Assembly (NCBI RefSeq): GCF_004216905.1
Contig: NZ_SGXJ01000007.1
Span: 248,001-312,000 of the forward strand
Reading direction: 5' to 3'
Source: Kribbella sp. VKM Ac-2569
GTDB taxonomy: Bacteria; Actinomycetota; Actinomycetes; Propionibacteriales; Kribbellaceae
Length of the DNA stretch: 64,000 nt
The stretch's first letter is position 1. Every line of letters begins with the position of its first letter. Position numbers and translations under genes: made by a program. The notes below the pieces were generated by a model that searched no databases, had not been told where the DNA came from, and saw only the letters and a program-made list of their open reading frames with translations. This document shows, one piece after another, positions 31,184-39,878 of the stretch.

Positions 31184-32043
31184 GCAACGAGACCTTCGGG
31201 AGCGACATGCGTAGCAAACCGTTCGGCACCCGGTTGCGGGCGGCGATGGACACCCGCGGCCCGCTGTGCGTCGGCATCGACCCGCACGCGCACCTGCTCG
31301 ACGCCTGGGGTCTGCCCGACACCGCGGAGGGCCTGGCCTCGTTCACGTACGGCGTCGTCGACGCGCTCGCCGACCGGGTCGCGGTGTTCAAGCCGCAGTC
31401 CGCGTTCTTCGAGCGCTTCGGGTCGGCCGGGATCGCCGTTCTGGAGCAGGCGACGATCCGGCTGCGGGAGGCCGGGGCGCTGGTGATCATCGACGCGAAG
31501 CGCGGTGACATCGGTACGACGATGGCGGGCTACGCGTCGGCGTACCTGGCCGAGAAGGGGCCGCTGGCGTGCGATGCGCTGACAGTCAGCCCGTACCTCG
31601 GGTTCGGGTCGCTGCAGCCCGCGATCGACGAGGCCCGGGAGGCGGGGGCGGGGTTGTTCGTCCTTGCGCTTACGTCGAATCCGGAGGGCCCGCAGTTCCA
31701 GACGGCTCGCACCGCCGAGGGTCCGACCGTCGCCGGCGCGGTCCTCGACGGTCTGCGTGCGCTGAACGTCGACGCCGACGGGCTCGGTTCCTTCGGCGCG
31801 GTCGTTGGGGCCACCATCAGTTCCACCGATGAGAACCTGGACATCAACGGCCCGCTGCTCGCTCCCGGCCTCGGCGCCCAGGGCGGCACGGCCGCGGGGC
31901 TTGTCGAGGTCTTCGGGTCCGCGGTGCGCAACGTCGTACCGTCGAGCTCCCGGGAAATCCTCGGAGCCGGCCCCGACGCCACCGCCCTCCAGGACGCCGC
32001 CGCCCGCACAAACGACGCCTACCGAACGGTCCTCGGTTACTGA
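31180..32043 (+). CDS. pyrF: Orotidine 5'-phosphate decarboxylase, type 2
   Basis: 287 residues, the larger actinobacterial/proteobacterial PyrF subtype. The catalytic lysine-aspartate motif is [18 protein letters not shown] (about 105-122); the N-terminal [13 protein letters not shown] binds the ribose phosphate. It is the last de novo UMP step and the last gene of the operon. Start TTG 31180 overlaps the pyrD stop; ATG 31207 is an alternative nine codons in. The 3' end turns C-rich. Palindromes follow in the next 300 bases. Confidence 0.95.
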   Translation: MSNETFGSDMRSKPFGTRLRAAMDTRGPLCVGIDPHAHLLDAWGLPDTAEGLASFTYGVVDALADRVAVFKPQSAFFERFGSAGIAVLEQATIRLREAGALVIIDAKRGDIGTTMAGYASAYLAEKGPLACDALTVSPYLGFGSLQPAIDEAREAGAGLFVLALTSNPEGPQFQTARTAEGPTVAGAVLDGLRALNVDADGLGSFGAVVGATISSTDENLDINGPLLAPGLGAQGGTAAGLVEVFGSAVRNVVPSSSREILGAGPDATALQDAAARTNDAYRTVLGY

Positions 32044-32140
32044 CGCCCAGCCGCGCCACCATCTCGGTTACCAACGCACGCCCGAGCCCAACCGCGCCAC
32101 GGAACCTGCCCCGCCCCGCAGCCCTCGTCGAGCAGACGAC

Positions 32141-32212
32141 GGGTTATCCCCTCGGGTTGTGGGTTCTCTGCTGATAGACGAAGGGAGAACCCTGCACGCG
32201 AGGGGATAACCC
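32141..32212. repeat. Nested perfect inverted repeat (REP-like hairpin)
   Basis: Outer arms gggttatcccctcg (32141-32154) and cgaggggataaccc (32199-32212) are perfect 14-bp complements. Inner arms gggttctc (32161-32168) and gagaaccc (32185-32192) pair over 8 bp. The 72-base unit would fold as one long interrupted hairpin, 97 bases past pyrF. It may double as a terminator. Confidence 0.8.
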
Positions 32213-32254
32213 CGGCTGTGCTGACGGCGCTCCGCGGACTTGTCCGGGATCGAA

Positions 32255-32335
32255 CCGAGTCGTGGCGTTTGGTTGGCCACCAGAACGCCGAGTCGTGGAT
32301 CGAGGCTGCGTTTGACCGCCGAGTTCCACGACTCG
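32255..32335. repeat. Cluster of cgagtcgtgg direct and inverted repeats
   Basis: cgagtcgtgg occurs directly at 32256-32265 and 32289-32298 and inverted at 32326-32335. Between the first two copies, ggcgtttggttgg and ccaccagaacgcc form an imperfect palindrome. The block resembles a REP/BIME-type element rather than an operator. Confidence 0.65.
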
Positions 32336-32494
32336 AGGAAACGCGGGTGACTATGGGGGCCAACCCACCACCGGAGGCGCTGACCCCCGGAATGATGGTG
32401 CCCGCCACGCTCAGCAGCGTGCCCGATCGGGCCGAGCAACCTGACATGTCCTGTCGAGCTGCAGAACAAGGCCGGGTGTGCGATCTTCGTCGGC

Positions 32495-33457
32495 ATGGGT
32501 TCGGGGTTGGAGTTGTGCCGCAGGTTCTACAGCGAGGTTGTCCGGCCGGTTGTCGGCGTGCCGCACAGTGCGGGGTTGCTGGGGCGCGGATCTGAGGTGC
32601 TCAGGTACGACGACGCGATGTCGACCGATCACAACTGTGAAGCGCGCGTGGTGCTGTTCGTGGACGACGGGGTCGAGTTCGCGCCGGACGTTCCGGCGCA
32701 GTTCGAGGGGCGGGCGGCGTTTGTCGAGGTGCACACGATCCGCGGGTATTTCCAGCAGCAGCTCGGCTGGGACGCCGTACGGAGGCCGACTGTTTCGGAA
32801 TGGTTCACGTTTCCGGAGCACGTGCTGTTGATGATGACCGCGGGTGCGGTGTTCCACGACGACCTCGGGCTACAGGACGTGCGGGATCGGCTTGCGTATT
32901 ACCCGGACGACGTCTGGCGTTACCTGATGATCGCTGCCTGGTGGCGCGTGCATCCCGAGATGAACCTGGTCGGCCGGTCCGGGTACGTCGGGGACGAGCT
33001 CGGGTCGGCGCTGCTCGGGTCGCAGCTCGCGCAGGACCTGATGCGGTTGTGCTTCCTGATGGAGCGTCGCTATGCGCCGTACTCGAAGTGGTTCGGTACG
33101 GCGTTCGGCGGCCTGTCCTGCGGTCCGTCGATCGGCCCTCTGTGCCGCGAGGTGTTGCGGTCGGAAACCTGGCAAGAACGCGAGAAAGCGCTCTCTGCGG
33201 TCTATCGGGCCGTGGGGGAGTTGCACAACCGGCTGGCGATCACCGCGCCGGTCGAGCTCGGCGTCGAGCGGATGTGGGGCCGGCCGTTCGAGGTCGTCTG
33301 GGGTGACTTCCCGGGAGCGCTCTCCGCCGCGATCCAGGACCCTGAGGTACGCCGGATCGCGGACCGCTGGCCCGTCGGCGGGATCGAGCAGGTTCGCGAT
33401 GTCCTGCACCGCACCGGCGATCGCCGTCAGCTGCTCGGGCTGCTCGACTCCCGGTAG
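32495..33457 (+). CDS. DUF4037-type nucleotidyltransferase-fold protein
   Basis: 320 residues. The N-terminal GLELCRRFYSEVVRPVV followed by GRGSEVLRYDDAMSTDHN and a short strand (ARVVLFVDD) matches the nucleotidyltransferase core of DUF4037 proteins, with GS and paired acidic residues in the usual places. The C-terminal two thirds are helical and tryptophan-rich. The biochemical role of the family is unproven; an acceptor-modifying nucleotidyltransferase is plausible. ATG 32495 has no good ribosome-binding site and the frame stays open upstream, so the start is uncertain. The 3' end overlaps the convergent LysR gene by 31 bases. Confidence 0.62.
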   Translation: MGSGLELCRRFYSEVVRPVVGVPHSAGLLGRGSEVLRYDDAMSTDHNCEARVVLFVDDGVEFAPDVPAQFEGRAAFVEVHTIRGYFQQQLGWDAVRRPTVSEWFTFPEHVLLMMTAGAVFHDDLGLQDVRDRLAYYPDDVWRYLMIAAWWRVHPEMNLVGRSGYVGDELGSALLGSQLAQDLMRLCFLMERRYAPYSKWFGTAFGGLSCGPSIGPLCREVLRSETWQEREKALSAVYRAVGELHNRLAITAPVELGVERMWGRPFEVVWGDFPGALSAAIQDPEVRRIADRWPVGGIEQVRDVLHRTGDRRQLLGLLDSR

Positions 33458-34290
33458 AGCGCGATCAGCAGGTCGACGGCCGCCTGCGTGGCGGGATGCG
33501 GATCCTCGCGATGCCAGATCAGGTGTACGTCGACCGGCGGCGCGTCCCGCAGCGGGCGGTACACCACTCCGTCCCGCCGGTACTGCGTCGAGGTCGCCTG
33601 CGGCGTCACGCCGACGCACCGCCCGGACGCGATCGCGGCCAGCCAGTCGTCGACGTCCTGGGTGTGCTCGAGAGCCGGGCGAGCGCTCTCCGGCCAGAGA
33701 TCGGCCGTGGTGCTCCCGGTACGCCGGTCGATCACCAGCGTCCGGTCCCGGAGCTGATCGAGCGTCAGCGCCCGTTTGCGAGCCAGCGGGTCGTCGGCCG
33801 GTAGAGCGCAGTACCGCCGTTCCTGTGTCAGCAACACGTGCCCGAATCGTCGCAGCTCCAACTGGCTGCGGACGACCGCGAGATCGCACAATCCCTCGGC
33901 GAGCCCGCCGGTCGCGGTGTTGGTACGGATCAGCTGCAACTCGATGCCGGGATGCTCCCCCGCCCACCGGCGCTGGAACTCGCGGGTACGGCTCCCGAAC
34001 GCCGACCACGCGTGACCGACTCGCAGACGGGTGTGACCGCTCGTCGCCTCGGTCACGAGCTCGTCGATCTCCGCGAGGACGTGCCGAGCCCGCGTGAGGA
34101 CCCGGACGCCGGCCGTGGTCGGGGTGAGTGAACGGCTGGTCCGGTGCAGCAGGCGCACGCCGAGTTCGCGTTCCAGGGCCAGCAGGTTGCGGGACACCGC
34201 GGCCTGCGAGATCCCCAGCTCGATCGCGGCGTCGGTGAACGTGCCCGAGTCGACGATCTCCACCAGGCACCGCAGCTGCCGGATATCCAT
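33427..34290 (-). CDS. LysR family transcriptional regulator
   Basis: 287 residues. The N-terminal HTH is typical: MDIRQLRCLVEIVDSGTFTD, then ELGISQAAVSRNLLALERELG. The rest is a periplasmic-binding-like effector domain (TRLRVGHAWSAFG, WLAAIASGRCVGVTPQ). ATG 34290 was preferred to the open frame extending to 34554, which would run through the divergent exporter gene. It presumably controls the EamA gene starting at 34354; the space between has the small dyad ATCGG-CCGC-CCGAT. Confidence 0.9.
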   Translation of the reverse strand: MDIRQLRCLVEIVDSGTFTDAAIELGISQAAVSRNLLALERELGVRLLHRTSRSLTPTTAGVRVLTRARHVLAEIDELVTEATSGHTRLRVGHAWSAFGSRTREFQRRWAGEHPGIELQLIRTNTATGGLAEGLCDLAVVRSQLELRRFGHVLLTQERRYCALPADDPLARKRALTLDQLRDRTLVIDRRTGSTTADLWPESARPALEHTQDVDDWLAAIASGRCVGVTPQATSTQYRRDGVVYRPLRDAPPVDVHLIWHREDPHPATQAAVDLLIALYRESSSPSS

Positions 34291-34305
34291 GACTCCAGCG
34301 TATAG

Positions 34306-34319
34306 ATCGGCCGCCCGAT
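34306..34319. promoter_or_regulatory. Dyad in the LysR/EamA divergent promoter
   Basis: ATCGG (34306-34310) and CCGAT (34315-34319) form perfect 5-bp arms over 4 bases in the 63-bp space between the divergent starts. It could be part of the LysR binding site. Confidence 0.35.
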
Positions 34320-34353
34320 GCATTTTGCGCAGGTCCGCGCCGGGCGGACTCTC

Positions 34354-35361
34354 GTGATCGTGAGGCGTGAACGGTTGGTCGGTGTGGTGATGATGCTCGG
34401 GAGCGGGCTGTCGACGCAGGTCGGTGCGTCGGTGGCGGCGCTCGCGTTCCCGGTGATCGGCCCGGCGGGCGTGGTGGCGATCCGGCAGTGGGTCGCCGCG
34501 ATCGTGCTGCTCGCGATCGGGAGACCGCGGCTGCGGTCGATCACGGCCCAGCAATGGCGCCCGGTCGTCGGGCTGGCGGCGGTCTTCGCCGTGATGAACC
34601 TGTCCCTGTACACCGCCATCGACCGAGTAGGCCTGGGCCTCGGCGTCACGCTGGAGTTCCTGGGCCCGCTGGCCGTTGCGCTCCTGGGGTCGCGGCGCGT
34701 GCTCGACCTGGCCTGTGCGCTCGTCGCCGCGCCCGCTGTCGTCCTGCTGGCCCGCCCGCAGGCTACGACGGACTACGTCGGGATCGGGCTCGGTCTGCTC
34801 GCCGCGCTGTGCTGGGCGTTCTACATCCTGCTCAATCGGAAGGTCGGGCGAGAGTTGCCGGGCGCAACAGGTTCGGCCGCGGCGGCAGCGTTGTCGGGCC
34901 TCGCGTACGTGCCGATCGGCGTGGTCGTACTACTGCATCACCCGCCGACGCTTGCCGCCGCGTCGTACGCGCTGGTGGCCGGCGTGCTGTCGTCGGCCGT
35001 GCCGTTCCTCGTCGACCTGCTCACGCTCCGCCGTGTTCCGGCGCAGTTCTTCGGCGTTTTCATGAGCGTGAACCCCGTACTGGCGGCGCTTGTCGGGCTG
35101 GTCGTTCTCGATCAGCAGCTCGCGATCGTCGACTGGGCGGCGATCCTGGTGATCGTGTCGGCGAACGCCGTCGCCATCACGTTCGGTGGCAGGAAATCCG
35201 GCGTACCTGAAGTGGACTCGAACGACGACGCGGTAGATCACAACCGGGTTCCAGTCGGCGGGTGCGATGTTCTTCACGGCGTGCCGGAGCTCGCGGTGAC
35301 CCCGGCGTTCGGAAAGGTGTCGGCGGACGGGGAGCCACTGACTTCCCGCGCGACACAGTGA
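34354..35361 (+). CDS. EamA/RhtA-type exporter
   Basis: 335 residues with about ten hydrophobic helices in two EamA halves. The start of helix 1 (VGVVMMLGSGLSTQVGASVA) and AALCWAFYILLNRKVGRELPG resemble RhtA-type threonine/homoserine or nucleoside exporters. A 50-residue polar tail (VPEVDSNDDAVDHNRVPVGG onward) after the last helix is not usual for the family. GTG 34354 was chosen; an in-frame ATG at 34318 lies inside the putative operator region. Likely activated or repressed by the divergent LysR protein. Confidence 0.8.
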   Translation: MIVRRERLVGVVMMLGSGLSTQVGASVAALAFPVIGPAGVVAIRQWVAAIVLLAIGRPRLRSITAQQWRPVVGLAAVFAVMNLSLYTAIDRVGLGLGVTLEFLGPLAVALLGSRRVLDLACALVAAPAVVLLARPQATTDYVGIGLGLLAALCWAFYILLNRKVGRELPGATGSAAAAALSGLAYVPIGVVVLLHHPPTLAAASYALVAGVLSSAVPFLVDLLTLRRVPAQFFGVFMSVNPVLAALVGLVVLDQQLAIVDWAAILVIVSANAVAITFGGRKSGVPEVDSNDDAVDHNRVPVGGCDVLHGVPELAVTPAFGKVSADGEPLTSRATQ

Positions 35362-35370
35362 AGGAACACG

Positions 35371-35748
35371 ATGCGGAAGCTGGCAGCCCTCGCGGCCGTT
35401 GTGACGATGAGTGTTGGCGCCCTGACGGCGTGCTCGGGCGGCGACTACTGCGGAGACCTGAAGGGCTACGTCGACTCGGCGAAGAACCTGGACATCAAGG
35501 ACTCCGACGCGGTCGGCAAGATGCTGGACCAGGCGAAGAAGGTCTCGAAGTCGGCGCCGAAGGACCTGCAGGACGACTGGAAGACTGTCATCGACTACGC
35601 CGAGAAGGCGCAGGACGCCAAGGGTGACACGAACAAGCTGATGGAGCTGGCCAAGTCCGACGGTTCCAAGATCCAGCCGGCGATGGACGCGATCACCAAG
35701 CAGGCGAAGGACACCTGCAAGATCGACCTGCCGGGCTCCGGTAGCTGA
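35371..35748 (+). CDS. Small lipoprotein, paralogue A
   Basis: 125 residues. Lipobox LTAC follows a standard signal (LAALAAVVTMSVGALTAC). The mature part is helical and lysine-rich, with one cysteine shortly after the lipid cysteine (GGDYCGDLKGYVDSAKN) and one near the end (AKDTCKIDLPG), probably a disulfide. It is a close paralogue of the protein from 35848: both share SAPKDLQDDW/SAPKDVKDDW and the KDTCKIDLP/KDSCKVDLP ending. Function unknown. A strong terminator follows. Confidence 0.75.
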   Translation: MRKLAALAAVVTMSVGALTACSGGDYCGDLKGYVDSAKNLDIKDSDAVGKMLDQAKKVSKSAPKDLQDDWKTVIDYAEKAQDAKGDTNKLMELAKSDGSKIQPAMDAITKQAKDTCKIDLPGSGS

Positions 35749-35765
35749 TCTGCCGTTGGCGCAGC

Positions 35766-35800
35766 CTGGTGGGACGGCTCTGCCCGTTCCGTCCCACCAG
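35766..35800 (+). terminator. Terminator hairpin between the paralogous lipoprotein genes
   Basis: CTGGTGGGACGG (35766-35777) and CCGTCCCACCAG (35789-35800) pair perfectly over 12 bp around an 11-base loop, 18 bases after the stop. No T-tract, but it is among the strongest hairpins in the window. Confidence 0.82.
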
Positions 35801-35847
35801 CGCGTGCCCGACAGCGGTTTCGCCCGGTAGTCCCGCCTACCTGTAGC

Positions 35848-36231
35848 GTGATCGTCGTGAAGCGCTCTCTCGCCGTTCTCGCGACCATGGCCGCAACCGC
35901 CGGTGTGCTGACTGCCTGCACCGACGAGCAGGCGTACTGCGTCGACCTCGCCAAGTACGCCGCCAAGGCAGTCGACGTCGATCCGCAGAAGCCGGTCGAC
36001 TACGTGAAGATCCTGGACGACGCGAAGAAGCTCCAGGAGTCCGCGCCGAAGGACGTCAAGGACGACTGGGGTGTCGTCGTCGCGTTCGCGGAGAAGGCCA
36101 AGAAGGCCGGCACGGACGCCGCCGAGCTGGCCAAACTGAGCAAGGAGACCGGCGGCGTGATGACGGCGTACAAGAACATCACCAGCCAGGCCAAGGACAG
36201 CTGCAAGGTCGACCTTCCGGCACTGAACTGA
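35848..36231 (+). CDS. Small lipoprotein, paralogue B
   Basis: 127 residues with lipobox LTAC and the same architecture as the preceding lipoprotein: cysteine soon after the lipid cysteine (EQAYCVDLAKYAAKAVD) and a terminal KDSCKVDLPALN. GTG 35848 is the longest start. GTG 35857 is also likely, since TAGCGT (35842-35847) could be a -10 that makes a nearly leaderless mRNA from about 35855. The terminator between the two genes and this promoter imply separate transcription of the two paralogues. Confidence 0.74.
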   Translation: MIVVKRSLAVLATMAATAGVLTACTDEQAYCVDLAKYAAKAVDVDPQKPVDYVKILDDAKKLQESAPKDVKDDWGVVVAFAEKAKKAGTDAAELAKLSKETGGVMTAYKNITSQAKDSCKVDLPALN

Positions 36232-36348
36232 TCAACTGATCGTTCCAATCGGCCGCTTGTCCCGCGACTCAGTTCCACCACCACCAGAACTCGGGCTGAA
36301 CCCGTGTTAGGTTCCCTTGCGAAGCCATACAACGGGACAGGTGAAACG

Positions 36349-36663
36349 GTGCCACTTCCTTCTTTGACGCCGGAGCAGCGTGCGGCCGCTCTGGACAAGG
36401 CCGCGGCGGCGCGGCGTGAACGAGCCGAGATCAAGAACCGGATCCGGCACTCGGGAGCGTCTCCGACGGAGGTGCTCCACGAGGGGCAGAAGAACGACGT
36501 CATCGGCAAGATGCGGGTCAGCCAGCTGCTGCAGTGCATCCCGGGCGTCGGCAAGGTCCGCGCCCAGCAGATCATGGCGCGCGCGGGGATCTCGGAGACG
36601 CGGCGGGTGCGCGGCCTCGGCTCGAACCAGATCGCCGCGCTCGAGCGCGAATTCGCCGAGTGA
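36349..36663 (+). CDS. mihF: Actinobacterial integration host factor mIHF
   Basis: 104 residues; nucleoid-associated DNA-binding protein specific to actinobacteria. The family start [20 protein letters not shown] and the helix-two-turn-helix part ([20 protein letters not shown]) are intact. GTG 36349 matches known N-termini; the upstream ATG/TTG frame (MLGSLAKPYNGTG) does not. It precedes gmk with a 4-base overlap, the conserved mihF-gmk-rpoZ-coaBC-metK order, but is separated from pyrF by a 4-kb accessory block. Confidence 0.94.
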   Translation: MPLPSLTPEQRAAALDKAAAARRERAEIKNRIRHSGASPTEVLHEGQKNDVIGKMRVSQLLQCIPGVGKVRAQQIMARAGISETRRVRGLGSNQIAALEREFAE

Positions 36664-37295
36664 GCCAGACGCTGACCGGTTCGTTGGACACTGGTGTGAC
36701 GATGACCACGGACCCTGGTGACACCCCGGCCCGCCTGACGGTGCTGGCCGGCCCGACGGCGGTCGGCAAGGGAACCGTCGCGGCCGATATCCGCGAGCGG
36801 TTCCCGGACATCTGGATCTCGGTGTCCGCGACCACCCGCAAGCCGCGGCCGAACGAGGTGCACGGCGTGCACTACCTGTTCGTCTCGGACGCCGAGTTCG
36901 ACCGGATGATCGCCGACGGCGAGTTGCTGGAGTGGGCGGTGGTGCACAAAGCGGCTCGCTACGGGACGCCGCGGCAGCCGGTGCTCGACAAGCTCGCCGC
37001 CGGCCGCCCGGCCCTGCTGGAGATCGATCTGCAGGGTGCGCGCCAGGTCCGCGCGTCGATGCCGGAGGCACAGTTCGTCTTCCTGGCTCCGCCGAGCTGG
37101 GACGAGCTGGTACGCCGTCTGCTCTTCCGCGGCACCGAGACGCCGGAGGAGCGGGAGCGGCGGCTGGAGACCGCGACCGTCGAACTGGCGGCCGAGAAGG
37201 AGTTCGACGTGACGATCGTCAACGCCTCGGTTCGGGAAGCCGCCGATCAGTTGGTAAAGTTGATTCGATCACCCCACATCTCTGGAAAGGCCTGA
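36660..37295 (+). CDS. gmk: Guanylate kinase
   Basis: 211 residues from GTG 36660 (GTGA overlap with mihF); ATG 36702 would give a 197-residue product nearer the core family length. It phosphorylates GMP to GDP. P-loop [19 protein letters not shown]-binding [17 protein letters not shown]; lid-region [17 protein letters not shown]. Followed by rpoZ two bases after its stop. Confidence 0.95.
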   Translation: MSQTLTGSLDTGVTMTTDPGDTPARLTVLAGPTAVGKGTVAADIRERFPDIWISVSATTRKPRPNEVHGVHYLFVSDAEFDRMIADGELLEWAVVHKAARYGTPRQPVLDKLAAGRPALLEIDLQGARQVRASMPEAQFVFLAPPSWDELVRRLLFRGTETPEERERRLETATVELAAEKEFDVTIVNASVREAADQLVKLIRSPHISGKA

Positions 37296-37297
37296 CC

Positions 37298-37600
37298 TTG
37301 TCTGGCAACCAGCCCGTCGCCATCGGCATCACGTCCCCGCCGATCGACGACCTGCTCACCCGCACCGACTCCAAGTACAAGCTGGTGCTGTACTCGGCCA
37401 AGCGCGCGCGGCAGATCAACGCCTACTACTCGCAGCTCGGCGAGGGCCTGCTGGAGTACGTCGGACCGCTGGTCGAGACGCACGTCCAGGAGAAGCCGCT
37501 GTCGATCGCGATGCGCGAGATCAACGAGGGCGTGCTGACCTGCACCGACATCGACCCCGAGGCCGAGGCGGAAGCCGCTGCCGCGGAGAAGTCCGAGTAG
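37298..37600 (+). CDS. rpoZ: RNA polymerase omega subunit
   Basis: 100 residues from TTG 37298, preceded by GGAAAGG at 37284-37290. Omega assists beta-prime folding and, in some bacteria, ppGpp response. The core [20 protein letters not shown] and [11 protein letters not shown] fit the family. The acidic C-terminal tail ([15 protein letters not shown]) is an actinobacterial feature. It lies 2 bases after gmk and 38 before coaBC. Confidence 0.95.
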   Translation: MSGNQPVAIGITSPPIDDLLTRTDSKYKLVLYSAKRARQINAYYSQLGEGLLEYVGPLVETHVQEKPLSIAMREINEGVLTCTDIDPEAEAEAAAAEKSE

Positions 37601-37638
37601 TCATCTAGGACAGACGACCGGGAACGGAGTCCACGCAG

Positions 37639-38934
37639 ATGTCCGCAACCGGTGACCAGACCCCCGAAGCCACGAGTGCTCCGGGGGCTGACGTCGTTCC
37701 CAAGCACAAGCCGAATGTGGTGCTGGGCGTCGGCGGCGGCATCGCGGCGTACAAGGTCTGTGATCTGCTCCGCCGGCTGACCGAGTCCGGGCACAGCGTG
37801 CGCGTGGTGCCGACGGCGGCCGCGCTGGAGTTCGTCGGCGCGGCGACCTGGGCGGCGCTGTCCGGGCAGCCGGTCACCGCCGATCCGTTCGACAACGTGC
37901 AAGAGGTGCCGCACGTCCGGATCGGCAAGGCAGCTGAGCTGGTCGTGGTGGCTCCCGCGACCGCCAACCTGATCGCCAAGGCCGCGCACGGGCTGGCCGA
38001 CGATCTGCTCACGAACACCCTGCTCACCGCGCGCTGCCCGATCCTGTTCGCGGCCGCGATGCACACCGAGATGTGGGAGCACCCCGCGACCCAGGCGAAC
38101 GTCGCGACGCTGCGCTCCCGCGGGATCACGGTCCTCGAGCCTGCGGTCGGGCGCCTGACCGGGACCGACACCGGCCGTGGCCGGCTGCCGGAGCCGTCGG
38201 AGATCTTCGCGATCAGCCAGTTGATGCTCGCCGACGAGGCCGCCCGCGCGGCCGGCCAGTCGGTCGCCGACCTGACCGGCAAGCACGTACTGATCAGCGC
38301 CGGCGGGACGCGTGAGCACCTCGACCCCGTGCGGTACCTGGGCAACTCGTCGTCCGGCAAGCAGGGCTACGCACTCGCCCGGATCGCGGCCGCCCGCGGC
38401 GCCAAGGTCACCCTGGTCGCGGCGAACTCCGAACTGCCCGACCCCGCCGGCGTCCAGGTCGTCCCGGTCACCAGCACCCGCGACCTGTACGACGAGATCA
38501 CCGGGCGCGCCTCCGACGCGGACGCGATCGTAATGGCCGCGGCCCCGGCCGACTTCCGCCCGGCCGAAGTCGCCGAGCACAAGATCAAGAAGACCGCCGA
38601 CGGCTCGGTGCCCGCGGTCAGCCTGGTGCAGAACCCGGACATCCTGCAGACGATCTCGCACGACCGGTCCCGCACCGATCAGGTGATCGTCGGGTTCGCC
38701 GCCGAGACCGGCGACGCCGACCACACCGTCCTCGAGCTCGGCCGCGCCAAGCTGGAACGCAAGGGCTGCGACCTCCTCGTCGTCAACGACGTCTCCGGCG
38801 GCAAGGTCTTCGGCAGCGACGTCAACGAGGCCGTCATCCTCGACCGCACCGGCAACGCCCTCCCCGTCCCTTCCGGCAGCAAAGACGCCCTAGCCGGCGT
38901 CATCTGGAACCTAGTCGCGACCCACTGGGGCTAA
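37639..38934 (+). CDS. coaBC: Bifunctional CoaBC (phosphopantothenoylcysteine decarboxylase/synthetase)
   Basis: 431 residues. The N-terminal flavoprotein half (about 30-210) decarboxylates PPC: VVLGVGGGIAAYKVCDLLR, and the PxMNxxMW-type motif appears as AAMHTEMWEHP. The C-terminal half ligates cysteine to phosphopantothenate with CTP: ISAGGTREHLDPVRYLGNSS and AAAPADFRPAEVAEHKIKK. The last 60 bases of each coding line become C-rich. The 3' end overlaps the convergent GNAT gene by 24 bases. Confidence 0.95.
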   Translation: MSATGDQTPEATSAPGADVVPKHKPNVVLGVGGGIAAYKVCDLLRRLTESGHSVRVVPTAAALEFVGAATWAALSGQPVTADPFDNVQEVPHVRIGKAAELVVVAPATANLIAKAAHGLADDLLTNTLLTARCPILFAAAMHTEMWEHPATQANVATLRSRGITVLEPAVGRLTGTDTGRGRLPEPSEIFAISQLMLADEAARAAGQSVADLTGKHVLISAGGTREHLDPVRYLGNSSSGKQGYALARIAAARGAKVTLVAANSELPDPAGVQVVPVTSTRDLYDEITGRASDADAIVMAAAPADFRPAEVAEHKIKKTADGSVPAVSLVQNPDILQTISHDRSRTDQVIVGFAAETGDADHTVLELGRAKLERKGCDLLVVNDVSGGKVFGSDVNEAVILDRTGNALPVPSGSKDALAGVIWNLVATHWG

Positions 38935-39825
38935 CCCGGTCAGCGGTAGCGGGGCTCGCATGCTGATGCTGGTGATGCCGTAGGTGAAGCCGAGGTGTTC
39001 GTTGAGGCGGCGCATCGCGTCGTTGCCGCGTTGCGTCCAGGTGTAGATCTCGGTGATTCCGTGGTCGGCGGCCCACGCCATGCTGGTGCGTTTGAGGGTG
39101 GCGGCGACCGATTTGCCGCGCCACTCCCGCCGTACGGCGGTGTAGGCGACCTCCGCGCGTTCCGGGCGATCGGAGTCGAGCATCAGACCCGCGACGCCGA
39201 TCACCTCGTCACCGGCGACAGCCACGAACATCGCGGCCGGATCGTTGATCCACTCCTTCTCCCAGTCGTCCTCGGAAACCTTCAGCGCGACCGGATGGTC
39301 CATGTCGGGCAAGGTCGGCAGCGCGACCTGGTGATAGGCCGCCGCCCACAGCTCCGGGCGTTCGGCGACCGAGACGATCGTGTACTCCGTCGGCGGCGCC
39401 GGCCCCGGCTCGTCGCCGATCTTCCGCAGCTGTTCGACCTCCCGATTCCTCTCCACGAAGCCGAACCGCTCAGCGAAGAGCCGGGACCCGTCGTCGTCGA
39501 CGCTGGCCCCTGCAGTGTCGTAGCCCTGGGCAACGGCATGGTCGGCGAGCGCCCAGAGCAAGTCGGTCCCCACGCCGCGTCGGCGAAAGTCCGGGTGGAC
39601 CCGCGGCATCAGCGCCGCCCGCTCGCCGTCGCCCGAGCGATCCGCGAGTCCGCTGCCGACCACCTCGCCGTCGATCTCCGCCAGCAGCATCAGCCGGCCG
39701 GGGCGGTCGAGGTCGCGGAGCTCGGCGACGCTCGGGCAGCGCTCGTACGGCAGCACCGCGATCCGCACCGCGCGCCAGGCTTCGTAGTCGGCGTCGGTAG
39801 TCGCCGTCCGGATCGTCGTGGTCAT
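38911..39825 (-). CDS. Tandem GNAT-family N-acetyltransferase
   Basis: 304 residues in two GNAT-like halves. The first has the acetyl-CoA loop region VHPDFRRRGVGTDLLWALAD; the second has VRREWRGKSVAATLKRTSMA, both resembling motif A (R/Q-x-x-G-x-G/A). Double-GNAT proteins of this kind include self-resistance and mycothiol-type acetyltransferases, but the substrate here is unknown. ATG 39825 was chosen over an upstream frame. It is divergent from the winged-helix gene at 39918, with a palindrome between. Confidence 0.8.
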   Translation of the reverse strand: MTTTIRTATTDADYEAWRAVRIAVLPYERCPSVAELRDLDRPGRLMLLAEIDGEVVGSGLADRSGDGERAALMPRVHPDFRRRGVGTDLLWALADHAVAQGYDTAGASVDDDGSRLFAERFGFVERNREVEQLRKIGDEPGPAPPTEYTIVSVAERPELWAAAYHQVALPTLPDMDHPVALKVSEDDWEKEWINDPAAMFVAVAGDEVIGVAGLMLDSDRPERAEVAYTAVRREWRGKSVAATLKRTSMAWAADHGITEIYTWTQRGNDAMRRLNEHLGFTYGITSISMRAPLPLTGLAPVGRD

Positions 39826-39878
39826 GACGCAAGCTTGCCTCAGCTTGCTGCAAAGGGCTCCAGGTTTTGCGGCCTTAG

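Larger units (their letters stand above)
32044..32494. other. 451-bp gene-free interval with nested palindromes
   Basis: No credible coding frame was found. The interval holds a 72-base double hairpin (32141-32212) and a cluster of repeated cgagtcgtgg units (32255-32335). It marks the left edge of the accessory block between pyrF and mihF. Confidence 0.6.
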
